A stretch of DNA of 64,000 bases from Condylostoma magnum (GCA_920105805.1 CAKKTI010000002.1:124001-188000); one strand, 5' to 3'; shown: positions 51,659 through 61,865, numbered from the stretch's first letter. The notes: generated by a model from the letters alone, not told the origin. Program-made: numbers and translations.

Positions 51659-53073
51659 ATTTCTAATTGTTTAGATTAAAACTAGCAATATATATTTTAC
51701 GTTAACTAATTTAAGGAATACATATTAGCTCTAGAACTTGATACTTAGAAATTAGGAGGAGGGCGTCGTTTAGGAGTTGATATTGAAATGTTTTTAAGTT
51801 CATTTACTGGGAACTAGTTTTGACGATATCTTCTGTTTTAAATTATTGAGGCTTGTATTTAACTTTTTATCAAATTAATTGCACCGCTAGTTCTTGACAA
51901 CTTTTTAGTATTATTTTAAGGAGTTTTACTTATTCTAGGAAGTTTTAAATATTTATAATCAAATAAATCGCCTAAATTGAATCGTTTATTTGTTTTATTA
52001 GTTCTATTAATACTTTCAAAGGAAAAACTCTCCTTTTGATTAGCAGGGGATTTTTACTGTTTTATTACTTCTAGAAAATTCAACTTTTCCAGTCTTAATT
52101 TATTTACTTCTTTATCTCTTTTTGCTTAATTTTAAAGCATTAATATAGTTTCTTACTGGTTGATTCTCTATTTAAAGTTTTCTTTATTTATAGTATACAC
52201 TGTAGCAAGCTATGAAATACAGATTACTGTTTATTTCCTATGATTTTCCTAGAAAATGATCTCATCATATCCAAACATTTCATTATTTGATTTAATAACC
52301 AAATTCATTTATGTGTGTCTAGTAGTTTATTAATGTAGTCTGTATGATAAGGGATCAGACTAAACCTGTATTTTTTACTTCTGTTAAAGCTAAAAATCAC
52401 CTTTAACTATAAAATAAACATATTTAACAGGATCAAGTTCTTTATAAACTACTTGATTCCAAGTATATTATCGTTATTATAAGTAAAAACTTAGCTTCTG
52501 TAATCCTATCTTTGTTCAATTCTTAAAATAAGGAATACCTTTTAAGAAATCAATTTTAGCACTTAGCTTCTTCTCTTCTGTTATAGCTAAAATTTGCTTG
52601 AAATCGGACTTTTTCAGAGTTGCTAGGTAAAGTTTAGTAGAAGCTTAAATTGTAGCAGTTCTAGAAGTGCTATTCAAAAGGGCCAATTCTCCAAAACTGT
52701 CTCCTTGTACTTTAGTCGCTACTTGTATTAGTTCTTCAACCTCTTATTCAACCTATTAACTTTACTCATCCTCATTTATTTATTATACCATGATCTTACG
52801 TTTAGTTGGAATTAGAACATTTGCTTGACCACTTAAAACTATGTAAAAAGTATCACCTATTTCTTAATACTTCATAATATAGTCTCCTTCATTGGCTATT
52901 TGTAGCTAGAGGGCTTAAAGGCAGTTTAAAAGCTAAGATTCCTTGTCTTATTCGTCAAAGTTTTCATCAAAGAACTTAATCCCTTCAATTAGTTACTTTA
53001 AACGTTATAATTAGAAAGGCTTTCGCTAATGCGATGGAATTTAAAGGATGCTGCAGATATTCTGCAAGTCCAT
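51655..53073 (-). CDS. Cyclic-nucleotide-binding domain protein, no effector domain
   Basis: 472 residues. The N-terminal part contains one well-formed cNMP-binding fold: G-D-Y-I-M-K-Y, F-Y-I-V-L-S-G-Q-A-N-V-L-I, then the phosphate-binding cassette F-G-E-L-A-L-L-N-S-T-S-R-T-A-T near residue 150, including the Arg that contacts the cyclic phosphate. A second, more degenerate copy follows (Y-V-Y-F-I-V-K-G-D-F; F-G-Y-D-E-I-I). The C-terminal ~180 residues are basic and disordered. No kinase or channel domain is seen, so it resembles a stand-alone regulator such as PKA-R or a ciliary cNMP sensor. It is 36 bp from the divergent E2 gene. Confidence 0.85.
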
Positions 53074-53109
53074 TTTTGTTGTAGAGCTAATAAAATTTAG
53101 AATAATTAA

Positions 53110-53592
53110 ATGGAGCTAAACGGATAATAAAATATTAGCCGATCACTATTCAGAAGAGTTAATGCTGAGTTATTAAACATAATAAAGAAAGATGTACCAA
53201 ATGAGTAATTTTGATAAATATCTCAAAACTGCTTTACTTAATTTATAGGCGTTATCAAAGGAGAAGAAGGAACTCCTTATGAGGGCGGGACATTCTACTT
53301 AAGTATTAAACTTCCAAATGACTATCCTTTTAAGCCGCCAAGGATTGCTTTCTTAACCAAAATACTACATCAAAATGTAAGTATGACAGGATAAATATGC
53401 TTAGATATTTTGAGTTAGGAGTGAAGTCCCGGTATATTGATAAAAGACTGCTTAGCTGGTATTCGATAATTACTAAGTAATCCTGGTCCTAATAATTACT
53501 TTTATGATTAACCTATAATTTATGATTCTGTGGATAGAGAAACTTTTTATAATATAGTCAAAGATTGGGTAAAAAAATTCGCAATTGAATAA
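53110..53592 (+). CDS. Ubiquitin-conjugating enzyme E2, copy 1
   Basis: 160 residues, normal E2 length, ending TAA TAA. The UBC fold is clear: G-V-I-K-G-E-E-G-T-P-Y-E-G-G-T-F, Y-P-F-K-P-P-R-I-A-F, and the catalytic Cys in T-G-Q-I-C-L-D-I-L. Trp of Q-E-W-S-P is TGA. H-Q-N-V stands where most E2s have H-P-N-I, so the catalytic H-P-N Pro and Asn positions differ. Compared with the next gene, this copy keeps a typical P-G-P-N-N motif. It is likely an active UBCH5-like E2 but with altered HPN; the partner E3 is unknown. Confidence 0.9.
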
Positions 53593-53913
53593 TAATCTAT
53601 TTCTTAGTATTGTAAATAAATACATTATAGGAAACTAATCATACTATTTTCTTATTAGGTGATCTTTTACTCTTGTCGCCAATATATATATCTTCTTTAA
53701 TCTCCCTATTACCTTCTGATTAAAACAATTTTGTACTTTCTATATTCAATATTAATCTATCTATATCCTTTTCTAACTGTTCTCCATAATTTGATAATTA
53801 TCTATTTCTTAGTATTGTAAATAGTAGTTGATTATAGATGCTTGAATTATTTAATACATAAACGGTTTAAATATAATTACATTAAATATTGCAATAAGGC
53901 TTGAACAAATAAA
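53593..53913. other. Gap between tandem E2 genes
   Basis: This 321-bp spacer between the two E2 genes contains a repeat of the bases next to the first gene's stop. The ~22-base string ctatttcttagtattgtaaa + ta occurs at about 53597-53618 and again at about 53801-53822. A - strand frame between them has Lys/Glu/Asp-rich composition (E-Q-L-E-K-D-I-D-R-L) and ends at TGA, but lacks an ATG, so I do not call a gene. Confidence 0.5.
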
Positions 53914-54381
53914 ATGGCATATAGAAGAATTCAAAGAGAAATAACCGATCATACCAATAATACTGAATCAAAATAACATTTTTGGTGTATGAAAGAGGAT
54001 TGTATAACTAAACTCATGGGTGTTATTAAAGGATAGGAAGGAACCCCTTATTAAAATGGAACTTTCTACTTGAAAATAGAAATACCAAATTAATACCCAT
54101 TTATGCCTCCAAATGTTACATTTTTGACTAGGATTATGCATCCGAATATAAGCTTAACTGGAGAAGTATGCTAAGAAGTTTTAAAAAGGGGTTGAGCTCC
54201 AACATTGACAATAGAAAACTATTTAGAAACTATTCAGTAGTTGCTTAGAGATCCAGACTTTGATGTACACTTTCATGATCAATGTGAATATTTCTACAAT
54301 GTATCTAGAGATACTTACTATTCGCGGGTTGAATAATGGGTTAAAAAATATGCAATGGAATAGTTTTATTAAGATTTTTGA
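53914..54381 (+). CDS. Ubiquitin-conjugating enzyme E2, copy 2 (divergent)
   Basis: 155 residues, paralogous to the preceding E2. It shares G-V-I-K-G-Q-E-G-T-P-Y, G-T-F-Y-L-K-I and Y-P-F-M-P-P, and has a regular H-P-N-I motif. The catalytic Cys is in G-E-V-C-Q-E-V-L, followed by R-G-W-A-P (Trp by TGA) where other E2s have W-S-P. The N-terminus is shortened compared with copy 1. It ends at TGA 54379; an earlier TAG at 54361 may be the real stop. The two genes look like an old tandem duplication rather than a recent one. Confidence 0.87.
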
Positions 54382-54449
54382 GTTTATTATTGACTTTACT
54401 ATTAATTATAATATGTTCTATATTCAGTTTAAAACATAATGAAAGATCG

Positions 54450-54743
54450 ATGGATTATTACAACAAAACTTTAAAAATACATATAATGGATCTTACTAAT
54501 TATTAAATAACTTAATAGAAGCCTACTCAGTAAAGTGAGAAAATTAGATATCTAAATTAAACTAAGTTGTATTACTAATAATATCATAAATATTTAACAA
54601 CTGCTTTAATCTCTTTAAATCGATTAAATACATAATATATCTGTTAAACAAGTAAAAATAGTATGTATAGCTTATTACCTTTCCCCTATAATTTGAATAG
54701 GGGTCAATAATACTTTTTCGAATAAATTTTTTAAAACAAGTAA
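54450..54743 (+). CDS. Small Lys/Gln/Tyr-rich protein (97 aa)
   Basis: The ATG at 54450 opens a frame without TGA, rich in Gln (TAA/TAG), Tyr, Asn and Leu, ending TAA 10 bp before the next gene's ATG. The frame is also open upstream for a hydrophobic segment (L-L-L-T-L-L-L-I-I-I-C-S-I-F-S) but without an in-frame ATG, so a longer protein with a signal anchor is possible. No family was recognised. Confidence 0.5.
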
Positions 54744-54753
54744 CCAATAAAAA

Positions 54754-55284
54754 ATGTCTTACCCACCAGGACCACCCGGATAATATCCACCTGGGCCCCC
54801 CGGATAATATCCACCCGGCCCACCAGGACAATACCCACCAGGACAATTTCCCCCAGGATAAATGCCTCCCGGACAATTCCCACCTGGTCAATTTCCACCA
54901 GGCCAATATCCCCCAGGCCAATATCCCCCAGGCTAATTCCCACCAGGCCAATTCCCCCCTGGACAGTATCCCCCAGGCCAATTTCCCCCTGGACAGTATC
55001 CTCCTGGAAGAGGATATCCTCCAGGTCCTCCAATGCCTCCAGGAAGAGGTTATCCTCCAGGACATTATCCTCCAGGACAGTATCCCCCAGGACATTATCC
55101 CCCAGGACAGTATCCCCCAGGAACGTACCCTCCAGGACAGTATCCACCAGGAGCATATCCCCCAGGAGCATATCCCCATATGGGACGAGCAAATCCTCAC
55201 TGTAAGAAATGCCATGGAAGTGGATTCAAAAAACCAGGAAAAGCATGCAAAAAATGTTTCAAGGGCGGAAAGAAGAAGAAGTAG
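54754..55284 (+). CDS. YPPGQ-repeat protein with C-terminal zinc-binding motif (176 aa)
   Basis: After M-S-Y, about 140 residues are almost pure repeats of P-P-G-Q-Y/F (variants P-P-G-H-Y, P-P-G-A-Y, P-P-G-R-G-Y). The C-terminal ~30 residues read N-P-H-C-K-K-C-H-G-S-G-F...K-A-C-K-K-C-F, two C-x2-C pairs like half of a DnaJ zinc finger, then a Lys-rich tail, TAG TGA. The repeat is also a tandem DNA repeat with a 15-bp period. Pro/Gly/Tyr/Gln-rich tails of this type occur in rhodopsins, annexins and phase-separating proteins; here the function is unknown. TAA/TAG Gln occur only in some repeats. Confidence 0.85.
54760..55180. repeat. Tandem 15-bp repeat (PPGQY-coding)
   Basis: About 28 imperfect copies of a 15-bp unit coding P-P-G-x-Y/F. 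Copies differ mainly at third positions and at the x residue, consistent with selection on the protein together with repeat turnover. The complementary strand gives spurious long frames here. Confidence 0.85.
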
Positions 55285-55314
55285 TGAGAATAGTTTTATT
55301 ATCATTAACCAAAA

Positions 55315-56121
55315 ATGAAATCTCTAATGAAGTAAGGCAGCTTAATCTCGCCAATAAGAAAGTTTGCACTTTCATTAAAGACATCTACTATGAAATTACC
55401 TTCTGATTAAAGGAAGTAGATTCAAAATATGAGATAGTAACTAGCTACTAAAGACATTAAAATTGTGAGGTTAAAGGAGTAAATTAAGTAAATGCAGCAT
55501 GCCAATGCATAGACTAATATAAATAATCAAAGGATTATTGCATCATTAAAGGAATAATTAGTTAGGAAATATGAAGTTCTAGGAGGAAATGACAACCAAC
55601 TCTAGCAGATTCTGAAATTGCATAATGATATACATTTTTCTCTAGATGCTATGAATAGTACCACTGCTAATTTACTTATTGGACAGGAATAAGATATTAC
55701 TAGAATTTTTAATGATAAATTAAGGCATATGAAAATTAATCTGGAAATGGATAAAAGGAATAAGTATTAGTAAATCGATAATTTGCTGACAAATGAGAAG
55801 AAATAACAAGAAACTTTAGAATATTTACAAGCAACATCTGAGTTTATTATAGAAAAGAATAAACAGTTGGAATAAGAAAACAAAGAGCTTAAGAATTAGC
55901 TTTAAATTAAAGATAATGAAATACACTAGCTATGCATTAAATATAAACGAATTATGAGAAAGCGTAATTTAATAAATAACTATAAATCAAATTAGACATT
56001 AAAGGAAAAATCTGTTTCAAGTTGCGTAAGCTAGAGACAGTCATACAATTCTCCAAATAGTACTTACACCCTTAATTTCACAAATATACCAACAACAAGA
56101 ATAGTACGCAAGATTAATTAA
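55315..56121 (+). CDS. Coiled-coil protein (268 aa)
   Basis: The first ~40 residues are basic. Residues ~40-210 are continuous coiled coil (e.g. L-K-E-Q-L-V-R-K-Y-E-V; N-D-I-H-F-S-L-D-A-M; E-Y-L-Q-A-T-S-E-F). A Ser/Thr-rich tail follows. It ends at TAA 56119-56121. No known family. It follows the repeat protein by 30 bp, and its start (ATG) was chosen because the in-frame continuation before it is antisense-like. Confidence 0.72.
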
Positions 56122-56163
56122 TCAATTTATACTTTTATTACTTTCATTTTATATAATTTTGGA

Positions 56164-56996
56164 ATGGATTTCCAAGTAATTCTCAGGCAAAAATATAGTT
56201 TGATAATTGCAAGAAAACAAAAGAGCCAAATTGAAAAGAGGAAAATAAAATTTTCCTTTTACTCCTATTAACAAAGCTATATAATGGCATTGGAGTAATT
56301 CCTGCATCCTTAATTCAAATAAAACAGGAAGCTGAATGGACTATCTATAAGCTGCGGTTCCTATAGGAATAGTAATGGGCTGCTCAATAGCAGAAGTTAT
56401 ACTAAATTTTACTGATGATTTGCTTACTTGGAGACCAGGCTACAGGCCTTTTTCACAACACCTTTGATCTTTTATATAAAGAACTGTAATCCTGCTCCTA
56501 TGACGAAGATTTATTATGGGAAAGATATACAAGGAATGCGCATATGTGCTATAAATATTAGCGTCATATTGCTGATATCAAACGGAGTGCTCGTATGTAT
56601 TACTCTAGGATTATGTTCTCTTTACTTTGTAGTTCCTGGAATTTAGTATTGATTTACAGTGTATCTGATTCTTATACTTGACTCTAACACTTTAAATAGA
56701 GAGTACTAGTCCTTCTCAATCCCTTAGTTAGTATATAATCTCGAGGGATACTTCACGGCATCTATAGCCAGTGCCGAGACTATTTCAAAGACCCTCTAAA
56801 AGGACTGCGATGGAGTTTAGATTTGTTTTAATTTTTAGCATTGTGGGACTTTTATTAGGGCTATATGTTACATGAGATTTAAAGAGGATATGGGGAGTTT
56901 GATGAAGACGCTGACATAGTTGAACGGTTGCCTGAGCTTTCTATTGACGATTTCAACCTAGAGATTAAGAGAAGACCACATAGTAATTCCATTTGA
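56164..56996 (+). CDS. Hypothetical Trp/Tyr-rich protein (about 269 aa), with probable 23-nt intron
   Basis: The main reading frame (56199-56996, 266 codons, ending TGA) has no suitable ATG. A canonical short start M-D-F-Q at 56164-56175 can join it across a 23-nt intron, 56176-56198 (GTAATT...ATATAG). Joined protein: M-D-F-Q-F-D-N-C-K-K..., a hydrophobic stretch I-F-L-L-L-L-L-T-K-L, then a helical, Arg/Tyr/Trp-rich region (S-Y-D-E-D-L-L-W-E-R-Y-T-R) and an acidic end (G-E-F-D-E-D-A-D-I-V-E-R). No family was recognised. The frame was picked over two competing ones because of acidic/charged composition and few TGA. The intron is inferred, not proven. Confidence 0.55.
56176..56198 (+). other. 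Candidate 23-nt intron
   Basis: The stretch begins GTAATT and ends TATAG, 23 nt. Removing it connects a four-codon start (M-D-F-Q) to a 266-codon open frame that lacks its own ATG. It is the clearest candidate intron in a window where nearly every gene is uninterrupted. It is very short, but heterotrich ciliates are known to have introns of about 15-16 nt. An alternative is that the longer frame uses a downstream ATG. Confidence 0.45.
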
Positions 56997-57003
56997 ATTA
57001 AAA

Positions 57004-58677
57004 ATGAATATAAAAGGACTGCCTAATCTAGGTAACACTTGTTATATGAATAGCGTGTTATAATGCATTGCTAGTTGCTAGGGGTTTGTAGAGTTACTTG
57101 ATAGTGCATTGGAATGTACGGAGAAAGATTTGTCTAGATTATAATTAAGTGTATAGCTAAGACATTTACTAGTTTCGCTTATTGATTAAGGCCCTGCTAA
57201 GAATCCTAGGAACTTTTTGTCTTACTTTGCAGCTAAATTCAGAAATTTCAGGGGAGCAAATCAATAAGACTCCTTTGAGTTTTTAGGAACATTGCTACAT
57301 GAGATTGATGAATCATTAGAGAATTACGGAGTTTCCCCTACTAAGGATATGTTTTAAGGAATCATGCAGAGAGAAATGAAATGTACAAATTGCTAGAATA
57401 CTAGTTAAAGCGAGTAGCCTTTCCTAGAGATAAGCCTAAGTATTCCTTAAAGATAGTAATTGTAGAATCTGAACTAGTAGTCACATTCGATTATGGATGA
57501 CTAGGACAAGCAGTGGATTTAGAGGAAGAATTAAAAGTGAACTAATAGATTTAAGGAGTTTGTGGCTAGAGGGGCCGGGTCAATGGTATCAATTTATGAT
57601 TGTTTGGTATAAAACTAATCTGAGGAGAGCTTTGACTAAGATGAGAATCTGTATTTTTGTGAGAATTGTGATTGCTTTACTCAGGCTCAATCAAAAGTTT
57701 ACTTAAAAAATCAGCCTAAGTATCTGGTAATACTATTAAAACGGTTTTAGTATGACTGACTTGGATCTAAAATTGATACTTATGTTCATTTTCCTGAGCA
57801 TTTGCAGCTTAATAGTTTCGTAAATACTGATTTTACGTCCTCTTATAAACTGATTGGGCTAGTTGAGCATAAAGGTAGGCTTAATAAGGGGCATTATATT
57901 TCCTATTGTATGAGAGACTCGCAGTGATATAGGTTTAATGATATTTAAACCACCTAGGTCAAATTTAGCTAAGTAAGAAAATCTAAGGCTTACTTGTTAT
58001 TCTATGAGCAAATGTCAAATAAGGTTTAGATAGGTGAAGGAGGACTTGGAATTCCGCAGTATCTGAATTGTAAATTATAGTATTAACTATACCCCGATAC
58101 AATTGATCTTTCATTATATGCGTGTGAACATGGAAAATTAAGCTAAAAGTATAAAAATCATAAATTAGTAGGAATTGACCCATATTAAGTATAAAATTGT
58201 GTATTTGAAGGACAAATAGAATTCGGATAATGCGAATTATGTGAAAATAACGCATAAAAACTGAAAAGCAGAGCAATTGAAGAGAAAAGCTTCCTACTTT
58301 CACTTGCTTATTAAGAAACTAACAAAAACCACTACGTTATTCCTTAAAACTGGGTTTAAAAGTGACTTAAATTTATAGAAAATGGTACTAATATGCCTGA
58401 ATCCATCAATACTAAAATTTTGATTAATAGTAAAAACTAACCTTATAATTACTTAAGATTTCAGTAACACTACAAATTGTTCAACAGAAGGCTATACCTG
58501 GCCTTAATCTACCTCTATGGTTTAGAAGGCCCTGTAATTTACTCCTAGAAATCAGACATATCAAGCTTTCAATTAATCGAGCCTTAAAACCCAGATGAAG
58601 ATTTACTTGCAACTCTTGAAAAACTCAAGGATTACATAAACAATTTTTAGTTAAACATAATCATTTTTACTAATTAA
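57004..58677 (+). CDS. Ubiquitin-specific protease (USP) with DUSP-like region
   Basis: 557 residues. The Cys box G-L-P-N-L-G-N-T-C-Y-M-N-S-V-L-Q-C starts at residue 5, with TAA as Gln. The zinc-binding C-x2-C pairs (C-T-N-C; C-E-N-C-D-C) lie in the middle. The His box G-L-V-E-H-K-G-R-L-N-K-G-H-Y-I-S-Y lies near 285, followed by Q-W-Y-R-F-N-D. This fulfils the catalytic triad (Cys, His, Asp/Asn). A second part (residues ~420-520) resembles a DUSP domain (F-L-L-S-L-A-Y; W-L-K-F-I). It removes ubiquitin from substrates. It ends at TAA 58675-58677, overlapping the end of the convergent coiled-coil gene. Confidence 0.9.
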
Positions 58678-59518
58678 CTAAAGCCACCGAAAGCAACTCA
58701 TCAAATTCGATTTTGACTGGCAGCCAATTAGAAACCCATCTTATCACTTTTGGTATTGAAGTTATAGTAGATGCATCTTAAGCCGTATCAAACTCCAGAG
58801 CTCCTTTTAACTCTAAAAATTTACTTTTAAACTCCTCTGATTATTTCTCTGAAAATAGCTCTGCTTTAGCTAGAAACTCTTAATGTTTTCCCTATAATTC
58901 CTACAATTGCTCTAAAAAGTCCACGGAATCGAATCCTAATTCAGAGTTATTAAACAAGCCTTACTTTCCATTTTCCACCTCTTCCAAATCCTTCATTCCC
59001 TGGCTTAAGATTTCGATTTTTTCTAGAATAATGTTTAAGGACTGACTAGGGGATTGAGGCTGGGCATGATTAATATTAACGAATGTTGGCTTCTTTCTGC
59101 TTCTGTCCTTCTGGGCCTGTGGCCTAGTCAATATGCTTTTTAATTGGTAGTAAGTGGACATAGATAGCTACTGTAGTTACACCTACTATTCTTGACAGAT
59201 CTCAAACTTTTTATTCAATTCCGACATAAAATCAGCTCCATGAATCATCTCAGTCAGTTTTTTTGCTTGGATTAGAGAGAAATCACCTTTTTGAGCTAAA
59301 TAACCTGCATCGCATCCTGAGATTTTGCTAAGATCTTAGCGTTATGCCATTAGAGATTCTACTGATGCTCTTACATCCTGAGTATTGTTAAATTCTTTAT
59401 ATACGTAGATTAGAAGCTGCTCAAGAACTTCCTCTAATTCGTTTTATTTTTGTAGAATCGGCTGTAAATCTTAAGGCACTTCTGGACCATAGCTTAAGCT
59501 CTCGGCTGTTTAGCTCAT
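58670..59518 (-). CDS. Coiled-coil protein (282 aa), possibly nucleoporin- or kinetochore-like
   Basis: It starts M-S-Q-T-A-E-S-L-S and has two helical coiled-coil regions (residues ~25-130 and 155-245) separated by a basic linker (A-Q-K-D-R-S-R-K-K-P). No catalytic motif. The composition resembles nuclear-pore p62/Nup54-type coiled coils, but this is not diagnostic. It ends TAG TAA, followed by AAATGA, at 58670; the two stops lie inside the 3' end of the convergent USP gene. The ATG overlaps the TGA of the next gene on the same strand as ATGA. Confidence 0.75.
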
Positions 59519-59520
59519 TT

Positions 59521-59898
59521 TTAATTATTATAATTTTCCAGATTTTATGTTTTGTTACAAACTTTGTTGTTATGAAGACGATTAATTGTTGTTTGATAAT
59601 GAATTTGTAAGCTTTAAATTAATGTTGGTTGAATTACCACATTAAGAGCTGATTTATCCACTTTTACATTAGGAAAATTGATCTTGAACTATAATAAGCT
59701 TGTGTAGTACTATTTTGCTATCTAAAAGAATTTAGCTGTAGCTTGATTTACTGAAGGAGTAATCGTTTTTATGCTCTCAAAAATGCTTGAAAAAGTGAAT
59801 TTGATTTTAAAGTTATAGTAACTGATCTTCTGAGTAGTATCGAGTACACAAAATAACAATTTAATTTCAAAGCTAGTATTATTAAGTTTATAATCCAT
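59521..59898 (-). CDS. Small hypothetical protein (125 aa)
   Basis: The frame starts M-D-Y-K-L-N-N-T-S-F-E-I-K-L-L-F and ends TAA at 59521-59523, then TGA at 59515 which overlaps the next ATG. It is mixed alpha/beta, with no TM helix and no in-frame TGA within the 125 residues. No known motif. Gln is mostly TAG/TAA. Same-strand neighbour of the coiled-coil protein; function unknown. Confidence 0.6.
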
Positions 59899-60044
59899 TG
59901 TTATTTACTGATTTATTTAATTATATAAAGGTTATTATAGTAGGAAATGTATATCATTTTTAATTAATTTAAGTTTAACAGAAATCCTTATTATAGTAAA
60001 CAGCAGTATACTATTAAGATTATAAAATGCATAAATCATTTTTA

Positions 60045-61463
60045 CTATAAACTTTATCTAAGATACGGAGAATCTTTAATACTTGCAGATCTTTTAGAAA
60101 TTGTCTATGGTAGCTAATTGATTATATTTCTTCCAGTTTTTGATAGATTTCTTGGACTATTTAACTCAGATAAATTTAAGCGATGCTTCAAGGATTAAAT
60201 TATTTAAGTTTTCTTCTTTGATATTGTGTCTTACTTTTATGTTAATTGATTTATACGACTCATTGCTTATTCTTTTGAAATAACTGATGAATTTAAGGAT
60301 CGTTTTGTCAATGATTTCAGCGGGTATTATAAAGTCGAATTATGTTATCCTCTGCGTTAAGCAGGGCTTAATGTATTCCTATTAAAAGATTTGTTTTATT
60401 ACGATTTAAAACTAGATCTTAGCTTTTATTAGTAATCATCGTCAAGTCTTTATATAATTTTATCAATAGGAAAATCATTATTACTTTTCTATTACTACTT
60501 TTCTTATTCCTTTTATATGATTTTTTCTTATTATTAGGCCTAAATCACCTTTCTAAACAGTTTTTATTACAGCCTTTCAGTAGCAATTTTATTATCGTTT
60601 GTAGGCAGATTTGGATATCCGTTGAAACTTGGATCAATACTAGGTCTTTGATGTACTAATTTATCCTACTGCCGTTTTTATAAATTTTAGTTTATCTAAT
60701 CTTTTAAGTCTTTATAGTACTCAATATGCCTTAATCTATTATTATGAGCTTATTTTAGTTAGTTTTTATCATGAATTATCTAATAAGGCTAGGAGTCCCT
60801 TGAAATATTACGTTGATAGTTTAATGCATTGTCCACTGTATTTAGAGCTTTTAGATATACTTAAGTTAGATTCTTTTTAGTCTCTTAACGGACTAATCTT
60901 TATTAGGGACTTTGCTATGATAAACTTTATTAATTTTTTACTTGATACTTTGTATCAACTCTACTGAGCTGTCTTTTTTTCAATTTATACGCCTGTTGTA
61001 ATTAGCTTAGGGAATCTTTGTATTTAATAGGACTAACATTGTCATACTTACCCTTTAATTGGATAGTTTTATTAATCAAGCAAGATAAACTTTCTAAATT
61101 ATCTAAACTATTATCCATTATTACTTTTGTATATTTTAGTAAGGCTTTTAGATTATTGAAATGATAATTAAAGAAGCTAGGTTATTTAAAGGTTTGTAAT
61201 TTGGGTTTATTTTACATGAGATTTAAGTCCGAATATAAGGAATTTATTTGAATATGCATCATATTTTGTAACAGATATAAAAAGTTGAAGTTATTCTTAT
61301 ATTAAAAGGTCATTTATTAGGTTTATTTATATTCCATAAATCAGTTACAATCTGTATCGGTTTTCACGATCAAATTATATTAAATTTAGGAGAATACATA
61401 AGGCCTTTTCTCCTTATCAAATGCAATATTCCTAAAATATGAGATAATTAAACTTACTAACAT
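60045..61463 (-). CDS. Gln/Lys/Asn-rich basic coiled-coil protein (about 472 aa)
   Basis: The frame is open from ATG at 61463 to TAG TAA AAA TGA at 60045. An alternative start is ATG 61118. The C-terminal two-thirds are coiled coil and low-complexity Gln-rich segments (Q-Q-Q-E-K-I-I-Q-K-E-Q-E-K-Q-Q-Q). The basic C-terminus contains S-K-R-S-A-S-I-K-D-S-P-Y-L-R. The N-terminal ~110 residues (only if the long start is right) are mixed. A ciliary-adapter or structural role is possible, but no family was recognised. One TGA reads Trp in the N-terminal part. Confidence 0.55.
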
Positions 61464-61493
61464 TAAATTATTTTAATATACTAAGAATTAAAA

Positions 61494-61820
61494 CTACCTA
61501 AGATCATTCATTTTCATAATTTCTCTATATTCTTAGCAGCTTGCGCAAGGTCCTAAGAAACAGTGACAAATACAATTCATAAAGTAGTTTTCTCTATATC
61601 CCATATATCTTTATATAATCAATCTATTATAAGCTGCTCCAAAACAGCAACCGAATGATGCTAAGAGGCAGGCAACCATCCCTCCATCTCCCTTCATCAT
61701 TTCAACGGCTTTACCTTATACACATTAGGTTCCGAAAGGTGCACAAACTGTAGTTAAGCATGAGATACATTCTTCAAAGCACCCGCATACATGCTCTTTG
61801 AAATCCTGCTGATCTGCCAT
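61494..61820 (-). CDS. PLAC8 / Cys-rich membrane-associated protein (108 aa)
   Basis: The whole protein is a PLAC8-type domain: E-H-V-C-G-C-F-E-E-C-I-S-C, C-L-L-A-S-F-G-C-C-F-G-A-A-Y-N-R and C-I-C-H-C-F-L-G-P-C-A-S-C-Q-E-Y-R-E-I. The central hydrophobic helix and double-Cys motifs are typical of the family. Such proteins affect cell size, metal (Cd/Zn/Ca) transport or differentiation in plants and animals; in ciliates the role is unknown. It ends with TAG at 61494. Only TGG/TAA-type ambiguous codons occur as expected. Confidence 0.88.
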
Positions 61821-61865
61821 TTATAAATAGTTAACAAATTGCAATACAAAAATAACAGTTCTGAA

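Noticed and set aside
54562-55305. Long - strand ORFs (247 and 153 codons) opposite the YPPGQ repeat
   Set aside because: They are antisense of a tandem repeat; the periodic Trp/Ser/Gly or Gly/Asp/Leu pattern simply mirrors the 15-bp unit, while the + strand has a clear start, stop and zinc motif.
56285-57000. Alternative + frame starting M-A-L-E-Q-F and the fully open - frame in the same region
   Set aside because: The chosen frame has acidic, Trp- and Tyr-containing sequence and a sensible end just before the USP start; the others have two adjacent TGA or hydrophobic antisense-like composition.
61161-61442. + strand ORF (93 codons) M-I-I-K-E-A-R
   Set aside because: It lies antisense to a - frame that extends the Gln-rich protein N-terminally in a charge-rich, coding-like way; no homology supports the + frame.
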